Origin: Anaerolineales bacterium
GTDB lineage: Bacteria > Chloroflexota > Anaerolineae > Anaerolineales > UBA4823
Assembly (NCBI GenBank): GCA_016932955.1
Contig: JAFGBV010000136.1
Span: forward strand, 1 to 15,991
Length of the DNA: 15,991 nt
Direction of reading: 5' to 3'
The first letter of the stretch is position 1. Each line of letters opens with the position of its first letter. Made by a program: the position numbers and the translations under genes. Under the pieces are notes generated by a model, which worked only from the letters and a program-made list of their open reading frames with translations, made no database searches and was not told the DNA's origin. Of the stretch, positions 7,101 through 13,597 are shown piece by piece.

Positions 7101-9026
7101 ATGAAAATCTTTGTTCCAGGGCGAATCTGCATGTTTGGCGAACATTCTGATTGGGCTGGGGGTTACCGTCGAATCAACACGGATATTGAGAAAGGCTACA
7201 CCCTGATCTGCGCTACAGATCAGGGTATTTATGCAGAGGTCGAGCCCCATCCAACTTCGCTGGTGCTAACCTCAACAACTTATGATGGCGCCACTCACGG
7301 CCCAATTGAAATCCCCATGCAAGCCAAGGATTTGCTCGAAGTGGCCGAAGGCGGTGGTTTCTGGAGTTACATTGCCGGTGTCGCTTACCAGGTTTTGATC
7401 CATCATCACGTGCGCGGCCTGGTGATCAACAATTACAAGACTGATCTGCCGGTCAAGAAGGGTCTATCCTCCAGCGCGGCGATTTGCGTGCTGGCAGCCC
7501 GCGCCTTCAATCGCCTTTACGATCTTAAGTTGACTGTGCGTGGCGAGATGGAGTTGGCTTACATGGGAGAGATCACCACCCCCTCTCGCTGCGGGCGCAT
7601 GGACCAGGGTTGCGCCTTCGGAAACCGCCCAGTTCTGATGACATTCGATGGCGACCGCCTGGACACCACCGAATTACAGGTGAATTCTGAGCTGTATTTT
7701 GTGATTGTCGATCTGCAAGCGAAGAAGGATACGATGGAGATCCTGAACCGCCTGAATCGCAGTTTCCCCATTGCAGAGAATGAGACCGAGCGAGGGGTGC
7801 AAGAGCTGCTTGGGTCGATCAATAAGCGCATCGTTCACCAGGCAGTGGAAGCGCTGCGCGATTCAGATGCGCAAAGATTGGGCGCCTTGATGGCCGAAGC
7901 CCAGGCATTTTTTGACAAATATGCTGCACCTGCCTGCCCGGAAGAGCTGACTGCGCCAGCGCTGCACCGTCTGCTAGACTACGATCCATTGAAGTTACAC
8001 ATCTGGGGTGGCAAAGGTGTCGGCTCTCAAGGCGACGGGACAGCGCAGTTTATCGCCCGCACCCCCGCCGATCAGCAAGCCGTGGTCGAAATTATCGAGC
8101 GCGATTTAGGCATGCCTTGTCTAAAGCTCAGCCTGCACCCCGCCCAGAAAGTGCGCAAGGCGGTTATCCCGGCAGCCGGCTTTGGCACCCGCCTCTTCCC
8201 CGCTTCCAAAGCAACCAAAAAAGAGCTATTCCCGGTCATCGATCGGGACGGCATCGCCAAGCCAGCCATCCTGTACATTGTCGAGGAAGCTCTGCAGGCC
8301 GAGATTGAAGAGGTGATCATCATCGTCCAACAAGAAGATTTGGACGAGTTCCATTCCTTCTTCAACACGCAGATATCCATCGAAAACTACAACAAGCTGC
8401 CCAGGCATTTTCAGGAGTATGCCAGGCATATCTTAGATATTGGCAAGAGCGTTTCGTTTGTGATCCAGCCCAACCAGGAAGGTTTTGGGCACGCCGTATA
8501 TTGCGCTCGCGATGTTATCGGCGATGAGCCATTCCTGCTGATGCTTGGCGATCACCTGTATCGTTCCAGCGGCGAGATCTCCTGCGCACAGCAGTTAATC
8601 AATGCCTATAACCAGTACGGCATGAGTGTGCTCGGGCTGCGCCGTACACCCGAAGAGCAAATCGCCAATTTTGGCACCGTCGCTGGCGTATGGGTGGAAG
8701 AAGACCGTTTATTGAACGTGACCGAGTTTGCTGAAAAGCCCACCATGGATTATGCCCGCAGCAACCTGCGTGTTCCTCGTTTGCAGGCGGATGAATATCT
8801 GACCGTTTTCGGGTTGTACATCATCAAGCCACTCTTATTTGAATTCTTAGAGGAACACATCCAGCACAACGTGCGAGAACGGGGTGAATTCCAGCTCACC
8901 TCGGCGCTAGATCGCTTAAGACGGGAAGAAGGATTCTACGGACTGATCATGGATGGCAAGCGGTACGATATCGGCCTGCCAGATTACTACCTTGCAACAT
9001 TACAATCATTCCGCTTGAAGGATTGA
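7101..9026 (+). CDS. Bifunctional GHMP sugar kinase / GalU-like nucleotidyltransferase fusion
   Basis: Protein of 641 aa with two enzymes. Residues 1-345 are a GHMP kinase of galactokinase type: PGRICMFGEHSDW (6-18), the phosphate-binding KKGLSSSAA (119-127), RMDQ with the probable catalytic Asp168, and GGKGVGSQGDG (303-313). Residues 352-641 are a sugar-1-phosphate nucleotidyltransferase like GalU: PAAGFGTRLFPASKATKKELFP (split as 357-378), NQEGFGHAV (458-466), LGDH (482-485) and FAEKP (543-547). The expected sequence is sugar plus ATP to sugar-1-phosphate, then plus NTP (probably UTP) to NDP-sugar. I choose ATG 7101 over the in-frame GTG 6987 because AAGGG sits 8 nt upstream and the kinase motif begins at once. 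The sugar is not identifiable; no frameshift is seen at the junction. Confidence 0.85.
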   Translation: MKIFVPGRICMFGEHSDWAGGYRRINTDIEKGYTLICATDQGIYAEVEPHPTSLVLTSTTYDGATHGPIEIPMQAKDLLEVAEGGGFWSYIAGVAYQVLIHHHVRGLVINNYKTDLPVKKGLSSSAAICVLAARAFNRLYDLKLTVRGEMELAYMGEITTPSRCGRMDQGCAFGNRPVLMTFDGDRLDTTELQVNSELYFVIVDLQAKKDTMEILNRLNRSFPIAENETERGVQELLGSINKRIVHQAVEALRDSDAQRLGALMAEAQAFFDKYAAPACPEELTAPALHRLLDYDPLKLHIWGGKGVGSQGDGTAQFIARTPADQQAVVEIIERDLGMPCLKLSLHPAQKVRKAVIPAAGFGTRLFPASKATKKELFPVIDRDGIAKPAILYIVEEALQAEIEEVIIIVQQEDLDEFHSFFNTQISIENYNKLPRHFQEYARHILDIGKSVSFVIQPNQEGFGHAVYCARDVIGDEPFLLMLGDHLYRSSGEISCAQQLINAYNQYGMSVLGLRRTPEEQIANFGTVAGVWVEEDRLLNVTEFAEKPTMDYARSNLRVPRLQADEYLTVFGLYIIKPLLFEFLEEHIQHNVRERGEFQLTSALDRLRREEGFYGLIMDGKRYDIGLPDYYLATLQSFRLKD

Positions 9027-9152
9027 ATCAGGGCAAAGCATACACTCACCACGGTCAGCGCAGGGGCAGACAGGCTACATGCCAGCGCTGCTGGCGCCAG
9101 GAAGAACAATGGGAGGAAAAGGCGAGGAAATTTAATCCCTCATCAGGGGCGT

Positions 9153-9599
9153 TTACTGCGCACAGTACCTGCGCACCGGGGTGAGCAGGGCAAAGAGGAA
9201 GATCAGCAAGCCGTTGACCAGCGTCACATACTGGATGGGCCACTCAAAGCCGATCAGGAAGCCTTCCACCACCAGCCAGATGCCGAGCACCACGCACAGC
9301 GCCAGGATGCCCACCCAGGCCCAGTGAACCCCCTTCGTGGGCAGGAGTTTCTCCAGCCAGGGCCATTGGGGCAGCGCTAACAAGGCGTAGATGAGAACCA
9401 GCGGGAACAGTCCCATAGCAAAGAGCAGGAACAGTCCGGGCAGGATGTAGTCCGATACGGGCAGATCGTCCAGCACCGCGGTCATACCCAGCGCCGCGCC
9501 GGAAGGGTCGAGCAGCATGGCGATGCCGCCATACAACCCACCCAGGGCCAGGAAGAGCAGCCAAAAAGCCAACAGCCATATAGTAAACGGTCGTTTCAT
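9153..9599 (-). CDS. Small membrane protein of unknown function
   Basis: I do not recognise this 148-aa protein. It has four hydrophobic segments: about residues 5-31, 48-74, 88-115 and 122-141, so a four-helix integral membrane protein is likely. The first helix starts right after MKRPF, and the second is preceded by a short loop with SGAALGMTAVLDDLP. A stretch of in-frame codons continues upstream, but ATG 9599 is chosen because an AGGTGA Shine-Dalgarno precedes it and the upstream part overlaps the gene ending at 9605. The ribosome site overlaps the upstream gene's stop, and the spacing is only 5 nt, so the pair is probably co-translated. It converges on the kinase fusion gene. Confidence 0.7.
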   Translation of the reverse strand: MKRPFTIWLLAFWLLFLALGGLYGGIAMLLDPSGAALGMTAVLDDLPVSDYILPGLFLLFAMGLFPLVLIYALLALPQWPWLEKLLPTKGVHWAWVGILALCVVLGIWLVVEGFLIGFEWPIQYVTLVNGLLIFLFALLTPVRRYCAQ

Positions 9600-9604
9600 G
9601 ATCT

Positions 9605-9961
9605 TCACCTGCACAGCCAGATTTCCTCCAGCACCCAGCCGGAGGCGGTTTTGACGAAGTCGATGTGGATGCAGCCCAGCTCCTGCATGTGGCCCCCCAA
9701 TTGGTGCTCTCTGAGTGCAGGGTCGAAGTCCTGCCCGGTGTAGCGCACCCGCAGATCCATCTCCTGGTGGCACTTTTGCAGGGCGGGGAAGGCGTAGCCC
9801 GTGAAGCACTCAATCTCGAAAGGCTTGTACGGCCTGGCGCGCCGGGTGTTGGCAAAGGTTGCCAGCAGTTCCTCAGGTGCGTCGCACTCCAGCCGTTCGG
9901 CAATAAAGCCGACCGCCTGGGCTAAGCTCTGGAAGGTAGGGGTCTCGGTATTTAAAGTCAT
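9605..9961 (-). CDS. Hypothetical protein, 118 aa
   Basis: Soluble-looking protein that I do not recognise, without signal peptide or membrane segment. The C-terminal half has alternating hydrophobic residues (GCIHIDFVKTASGWVLEEIW) consistent with beta strands, as in nuclear transport factor 2-like or similar small alpha+beta folds, but I cannot assign it. An in-frame extension to 10063 would run through the tRNA gene, so ATG 9961 is preferred. No strong Shine-Dalgarno is visible before it. It lies 72 nt downstream of the tRNA-Lys on the same strand, with no terminator between, so it may be read through from the tRNA promoter. It ends 5 nt before the membrane protein gene. Confidence 0.6.
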   Translation of the reverse strand: MTLNTETPTFQSLAQAVGFIAERLECDAPEELLATFANTRRARPYKPFEIECFTGYAFPALQKCHQEMDLRVRYTGQDFDPALREHQLGGHMQELGCIHIDFVKTASGWVLEEIWLCR

Positions 9962-10033
9962 ACGCACCACACAGCCACTGCCGGTGATGCGTTGGGGGGA
10001 AGGGAGGGCAATGGCCCTGGCGAATGGTTTTTT

Positions 10034-10108
10034 TGGTGAGCGTGGAAGGACTCGAACCTTCAACCAATGGCTTAAAAGGCCACTGCTCTGCCATTGAGCT
10101 ACACGCCC
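10034..10108 (-). tRNA. tRNA-Lys (anticodon TTT), CCA encoded
   Basis: A full cloverleaf of 72 nt plus encoded CCA. The acceptor stem GGGCGTG pairs with CACGCTC (one G-T pair) and the discriminator is A. The D stem is GCTC/GAGC, the anticodon stem GTGGC/GCCAT has loop CTTTTAA giving anticodon TTT, the variable loop has 5 nt, and the T stem GAAGG/CCTTC has loop TTCGAGT. The CCA end is at 10034-10036 on the complementary strand. Confidence 0.95.
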
Positions 10109-10120
10109 GTTGCGCTGTGC

Positions 10121-10149
10121 ATTCTATCATCATCCACAGGCTTCGTCAA
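10121..10149 (-). promoter_or_regulatory. Sigma-70-like promoter of tRNA-Lys
   Basis: On the - strand TTGACG (10149-10144) and TAGAAT (10126-10121) are separated by exactly 17 bp, each one base off consensus. Transcription would start about 5-6 nt before the mature tRNA at 10108. It is the best classical promoter in the window. Confidence 0.75.
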
Positions 10150-10293
10150 CTTTCCGCAAGATGTTTGGCGTGTCTTAAAAATCGAAAAAACCAATACCTC
10201 ACCCCAGATTTAATCTTCCTGGGTCGGATCATATCCTTCACTCAAAACCGAATAAATAACGCCAACTTCTCGTTAAGAGTGTGAAAAGATCAA

Positions 10294-10313
10294 CCGGGAA
10301 GCACAACTCCCGG
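10294..10313 (+). promoter_or_regulatory. Leader hairpin before the polytopic membrane protein
   Basis: CCGGGA (10294-10299) and TCCCGG (10308-10313) form a 6-bp GC-rich stem with an 8-nt loop. It ends 7 nt before the GAAGGAG ribosome site. GGAAG and CTTC within it could pair in an alternative way. There is no T-tract, so it is more likely to affect translation or RNA stability than to terminate. Function is inference. Confidence 0.35.
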
Positions 10314-10320
10314 CTTCAAA

Positions 10321-10327
10321 GAAGGAG
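10321..10327 (+). promoter_or_regulatory. Shine-Dalgarno that decides the start at 10336
   Basis: GAAGGAG lies only 2 nt before ATG 10330 but 8 nt before the second in-frame ATG at 10336. The latter spacing is normal, so 10336 is the likely start. Confidence 0.7.
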
Positions 10328-10335
10328 ATATGAAC

Positions 10336-11430
10336 ATGAAGCACACGCAAATTCTAAAACGTTCCTGGGATATCCTGTGGAGCTACCGGACACTGTGGGT
10401 CTTTGGCATCATCCTTGCCCTCACCACCGCCTCCACGCTCCGCGGATCCAGCAATAGCGGCGGCGGGGGTGGTCACCCCTCGGGGAATGGTCATAGCAGC
10501 CTGATCTCCCCCTCGGAAACGATGCGGGTTGAACTAGCAGAGTCGCGCCAGGAATTCCAGCGCCTGGTGGCGCAAGCGCCCTGGGAAGAGATTGAACCCT
10601 GGGAAGAGATAGAGCCCTGGGTGATCTGGGTTATCCTCGGCGCAGTGGTCTTCTCCCTGCTGGTGTTTGTGGTGTTCACCATCGGTCACTTCGTCAGCCA
10701 AACCGCCCTCATCCGCATGGTCGATCGCTACGAAGGCACCAGTGAAAAGGTTGGCTTCAAGCAGGGCTTCCGCATGGGCTGGTCCAAGGCTGCCTGGCGC
10801 CTCTTCCTCATCAGCTTGCTGCTCTTCATCGTCCTCTTCACTGGCCTCACCCTCCTGGGTGGGATTGCAGCCCTGCCTGCCATCCTGGGCTCCCTGGTAG
10901 GCGCCATCCCCAGCGTCCTGGGCATCGTCGCCACCATCGGCCTTGGCTCGCTGGTCATCCTGCTGGGGCTTGCCGTGTGGCTGGTGCTCTCGTTAGTCAT
11001 GGAAACCGTTCGCCGGGCCTGTGTGATGGAAGATCAGGGCGTCATCGCCTCCCTGCGCCGTGGCTGGCAGATGGTGCGCAACAACCTGCGCGATGTCTTC
11101 CTGATGTGGCTGATCCTGCTTGGCGTTCAGTTTGGCCTTGCCATTGCCATTATTCCCATCGTGGTAGCGTTGGGTGCTGCAGGCCTGCTCGTCGGCGGCG
11201 GGATTGGGATGGCAGTTTTCCTCATCGTGCAGACGTTCTCCACTGCCACCGTCAGCGGTATCACCGCGGGTATTGTCGGTTTGTTTCTCTTCATCCTCCT
11301 CCTGGCAATCCCCCTCACCTTTGTCGACGGGTTGAAGCAGACCTACCTCTCCTCCACCTGGACCCTCACCTACCGTGAGCTCCTCGCCCGTACAGCCCAG
11401 CCTCAGCCTGTAGAAGTTCAAGCTGCCTGA
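10336..11430 (+). CDS. Polytopic membrane protein of unknown function
   Basis: Integral membrane protein, 364 aa. A cytoplasmic amphipathic start (ILKRSWDILWSYRTLW) is followed by helix 1 (about 20-36), then a Gly/Ser-rich and acidic loop containing a PWEEIE tandem repeat, then about five or six more hydrophobic segments between residues 93 and 335. Two Arg/Lys-rich inter-helix segments stand out, including EDQGVIASLRRGWQMVRNN, a pattern shared with the loosely defined families of membrane domains found near glycerophosphodiester phosphodiesterases and DUF975-like proteins. No enzyme motif is visible. Its start is set by the ribosome site spacing. It is transcribed alone and ends just before a bidirectional terminator. 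Function unknown. Confidence 0.75.
   Translation: MKHTQILKRSWDILWSYRTLWVFGIILALTTASTLRGSSNSGGGGGHPSGNGHSSLISPSETMRVELAESRQEFQRLVAQAPWEEIEPWEEIEPWVIWVILGAVVFSLLVFVVFTIGHFVSQTALIRMVDRYEGTSEKVGFKQGFRMGWSKAAWRLFLISLLLFIVLFTGLTLLGGIAALPAILGSLVGAIPSVLGIVATIGLGSLVILLGLAVWLVLSLVMETVRRACVMEDQGVIASLRRGWQMVRNNLRDVFLMWLILLGVQFGLAIAIIPIVVALGAAGLLVGGGIGMAVFLIVQTFSTATVSGITAGIVGLFLFILLLAIPLTFVDGLKQTYLSSTWTLTYRELLARTAQPQPVEVQAA
10579..10620 (+). repeat. 18-bp in-frame tandem repeat (PWEEIE)
   Basis: Units 10579-10596 and 10597-10614 differ at only two bases, and a third partial unit begins at 10615. They encode PWEEIE-PWEEIE-PW, immediately before the second transmembrane segment of the membrane protein. Such a repeat can vary in copy number by slippage without breaking the frame. 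Confidence 0.85.
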
Positions 11431-11444
11431 CGGTTTATCACCAT

Positions 11445-11489
11445 AAAACAAAGTTGCACCGGCACCGTATGCTGGTGCAACTTTGTTTT
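11445..11489. terminator. Bidirectional rho-independent terminator
   Basis: Arms 11445-11464 and 11470-11489 pair over 20 bp with one G-T pair and a 5-nt loop (CCGTA). The outer part of the stem is AAAACAAAG/CTTTGTTTT, giving a T-rich 3' end on both strands. It lies between the converging membrane protein gene (+) and the DUF333 lipoprotein gene (-), so it can serve both. Confidence 0.85.
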
Positions 11490-11503
11490 CGATTGATACA
11501 TCC

Positions 11504-11905
11504 CTAGGGCATATTATCGCCCGGCTTGCACTCGCCCTGGGAATACAGGTACTCATCGCAAGTGCTTCCGTCATCGAAGATGCACACCCCGATATTCCCT
11601 TCGCCGGTCTGCAGCGTGTACCCCTGCTGGGCGCAGTAGCTGTTCTCCTGCCCGCACTTCCCAGCCAGGAACTCCCAGCTATCGCATTCGCTGCCATCCG
11701 GGAAGATGCACACCCCGTACTGCCCGGCATCGTTCTCCCGCGTTTCTTCCGTGTACCCCAATCCCTGGCAGTACACCGAAGCCGGATTCGCCAGCGCCGG
11801 CAGGTCCGCCGGTTCTTCCGTCTGCGCCTCGTCTGTGCTGCATCCCACCAGGTAGAACACCAGCGCCAGTGATAGGATCACCAGGATAACCAGTTTGTTG
11901 AACAT
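11504..11905 (-). CDS. Lipoprotein with two DUF333 domains
   Basis: Exported lipoprotein of 133 aa. Residues 1-21 are a signal peptide with lipobox LVGC, so Cys22 would be lipidated. After a short acidic linker come two DUF333 (putative hemolysin-like) repeats: the first from NPASVYC (40-46) to GKC (84), the second from NSYC (91) to GEC (126). The cysteines recur with almost the same spacing, at 46, 66, 74 and 84, then 91, 108, 116 and 126, and each repeat has VCIF(P/D)DGSxCD. Four cysteines per repeat suggest two disulfides each. The ATG at 11905 has a strong AAGGAGGAGG upstream; an in-frame extension to 12013 has no support. The biochemical role of DUF333 is not established; the hemolysin label is historical. 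Confidence 0.85.
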   Translation of the reverse strand: MFNKLVILVILSLALVFYLVGCSTDEAQTEEPADLPALANPASVYCQGLGYTEETRENDAGQYGVCIFPDGSECDSWEFLAGKCGQENSYCAQQGYTLQTGEGNIGVCIFDDGSTCDEYLYSQGECKPGDNMP

Positions 11906-11973
11906 AAGAGCCTCCTCCTTAGCCGCGTGTCTGTTTTGTGACGGCGTACACACTAGACGAGCAGCATTCCAGA

Positions 11974-12000
11974 TTTGTTCCACGTTTGTCCTACTTTGCC
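11974..12000. promoter_or_regulatory. Three phased TTTG-CC repeats in divergent control region
   Basis: TTTGTTCC (11974), TTTGTCC (11985) and TTTGCC (11995) recur at 11 and 10 bp, one helical turn apart. On the other strand they read GGCAAA, GGACAAA and GGAACAAA. They lie between the divergent lipoprotein and methyltransferase genes, 22 bp before a TATAAT box on the + strand. They look like a multi-site binding region for a regulator. CCAGATTTG at 11969 also occurs in the repeats upstream of the exporter operon (127-135). Confidence 0.45.
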
Positions 12001-12021
12001 AACATACGGGCAAAACCGGGC

Positions 12022-12027
12022 TATAAT
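12022..12027 (+). promoter_or_regulatory. Candidate -10 box for the methyltransferase
   Basis: A perfect TATAAT lies 18 nt before the ATG at 12045. TTGCCA at 11996 resembles a -35 but is 20 bp away, too far for a standard promoter, and overlaps the last phased repeat. The transcript leader would be about 11 nt, with no clear Shine-Dalgarno. Confidence 0.45.
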
Positions 12028-12044
12028 ATCTTTAGAGCATCTCC

Positions 12045-12920
12045 ATGCCCAAACGCACGCACACCTCATCCTTCGGCGTCTCCCGGCGCGAGGGGCACGA
12101 TGCCTCCGCCTTTTACGCCCGCAGCCTCTATCAGGATCTCTCCCCGCCTGCCGAGCCTGAGGCAGGTCCCCTCGCACCGCCAGAGCAGTGGTCAGACCGC
12201 ATCTACTGCCAATCTTCCGAGCAAATCCCCCTGCCCGATTCCAGTGTTGCTCTGGCATTCACCTCCCCTCCCTACAACGTGGGTAAAGATTACGACAAAG
12301 ATATCAGCCTGGAGGCCTATCTGGATTTGATCGGGCGCGTGGGGCGCGAAGTTTTCCGCGTGCTGCAGCCCGGCGGACGTTACGTGATCAACATCGCCAA
12401 CTTGGGACGCAAACCCTACATCCCCCTCCATGCCTGGTTCTATCACCTCCACCAGCAGGTGGGCTTCCTCCCTATGGGCGAGATCATCTGGCAAAAAGCC
12501 AGGGGAGCCAGCGGTAGTTGCGCCTGGGGGAGCTGGCGCAGCGCTAAATCCCCCCGCCTGCGCGACCTGCACGAGTACTTGCTTGTCTTTGCCAGGCAGT
12601 CCTTCTCCCGCCCCGATAAAGGCCCATCCGACATCACCGCCGACGAGTTCATGGAAGCTACGCTCTCCGTCTGGAATATCCCCGCCGAATCAGCGAAGCG
12701 CGTCGGTCACCCGGCGCCTTTCCCCCTGGCCCTGGCAGAACGTGTGATCCGCCTCTATTCTTATCTCGGGGATGTCATCTTAGACCCCTTCGCTGGGTCC
12801 GGCACCACTTGCCTGGCAGCCCTGCGCCTTGGACGGCATTACGTCGGCCTGGATACTGACCCGGCTTATTGCGCCCTGGCGCAAAAACGCATCGCTGCCG
12901 CCCGGGATGGGGACAGTTAG
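12045..12920 (+). CDS. Orphan site-specific DNA methyltransferase (SPPY type)
   Basis: DNA amino-methyltransferase of 291 aa using S-adenosylmethionine. Catalytic motif IV is SPPYN (74-78) and the cofactor motif [10 protein letters not shown] (247-255) comes after it, so the order is that of the beta class. SPPY is most often seen in N4-cytosine enzymes but also in some N6-adenine ones. A family-typical block [28 protein letters not shown] (split as 155-182) lies between, and [14 protein letters not shown] (222-235) precedes motif I. Length is normal and all motifs are intact. No endonuclease gene is adjacent; neighbours are a lipoprotein and mobA, so a regulatory or protective rather than restriction role is likely. 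The recognition sequence cannot be read from the protein. It ends 4 nt from the convergent mobA. Confidence 0.85.
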   Translation: MPKRTHTSSFGVSRREGHDASAFYARSLYQDLSPPAEPEAGPLAPPEQWSDRIYCQSSEQIPLPDSSVALAFTSPPYNVGKDYDKDISLEAYLDLIGRVGREVFRVLQPGGRYVINIANLGRKPYIPLHAWFYHLHQQVGFLPMGEIIWQKARGASGSCAWGSWRSAKSPRLRDLHEYLLVFARQSFSRPDKGPSDITADEFMEATLSVWNIPAESAKRVGHPAPFPLALAERVIRLYSYLGDVILDPFAGSGTTCLAALRLGRHYVGLDTDPAYCALAQKRIAAARDGDS

Positions 12921-12924
12921 CCGT

Positions 12925-13587
12925 TCAGCGAGTACCCTTCTTTCGCCTCTGCCTCCATCCCCCACTGTTCTTCTCTCTAAGATTTAAGGCTGTCTCCTCC
13001 GCCTGGCGCAGCTCCTCCAATGTGTTCACGTTGCGAAACGCCAGCCCCTGCGGGTCGTAGCGCCTGATCTCTTCTTCCCCCAGCCGCCGCACGCCCACCT
13101 GCGCGAACCACGAATCCACCCGCCGCAAGCCCCCCTCCAGCGCCGCCCGTACCTGCGGCAGGCAGGTCTCCCGCCGGTAAACCGCGTGGAACGGTTCCAG
13201 CCCCTCCCCTGTTTCAGGGATCACCAGGTCAGCCGGTGTCGCATCCAGCAGCCTGTACTGCTCCGCCAGCAATGCCGGGCTGGCAAAGGGCATATCGCAC
13301 GCCACAACCGCCACCGCCTCGTGAGAAGCAGCCGAAAGCGCCGTATAGAGTCCTCCCAGTGCCCCCCCTCCCGGGATCAAATCTGGCAGGCATGGCACGC
13401 CCAGAAAGCCGTAGGCCTGCAGGTTGTTCGTCGTCACCAGCACTTCAGCCGCCAGCGGCCTCAGCCTGCCCAGCACGCGTGCGATCAGCGGCGCACCCAG
13501 GAAGAGCGCCAGCCCCTTATCCTGCCCCATGCGCCTCGACTCACCCCCCGATTGGATCACCAGCGTCAGCGGAGAAGCCTTGCCCAT
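12925..13587 (-). CDS. mobA: Molybdenum cofactor guanylyltransferase
   Basis: Attaches GMP from GTP to molybdopterin-bound Mo to form the guanine dinucleotide cofactor. The 220-aa protein has the nucleotide-binding signature SGGESRRMGQDKGL (13-26), PDLIPGGGALGGLYTAL (68-84) and the metal-binding VACDMP with Asp98, all typical of MobA. The C-terminal FRNVNTLEEL is also characteristic, followed by a basic tail (QRRKKGTR). ATG 13587 is chosen; a GTG at 13593 is possible. It follows the CpaF-type gene by about 10 nt, so it is probably co-transcribed with it. No other molybdenum-cofactor gene is in the window. The related MocA (CTP-using) family is the main alternative. Confidence 0.88.
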   Translation of the reverse strand: MGKASPLTLVIQSGGESRRMGQDKGLALFLGAPLIARVLGRLRPLAAEVLVTTNNLQAYGFLGVPCLPDLIPGGGALGGLYTALSAASHEAVAVVACDMPFASPALLAEQYRLLDATPADLVIPETGEGLEPFHAVYRRETCLPQVRAALEGGLRRVDSWFAQVGVRRLGEEEIRRYDPQGLAFRNVNTLEELRQAEETALNLREKNSGGWRQRRKKGTR

Positions 13588-13597
13588 CCACACTCGC

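Noticed and set aside
9081..9095. Short hairpin GCCAGC/GCTGGC after the kinase fusion gene
   Set aside because: The stem is 6 bp with a 3-nt loop, but no T-tract follows on either strand; too weak to call a terminator.
10024..10284. 86-codon open frame on the + strand
   Set aside because: It runs through the antisense strand of the tRNA-Lys gene and its promoter, and is not protein-like.
12918..12927. 4-nt gap between convergent methyltransferase and mobA
   Set aside because: Checked for overlap or frameshift; both stops are clean. Tight convergence alone is not unusual.
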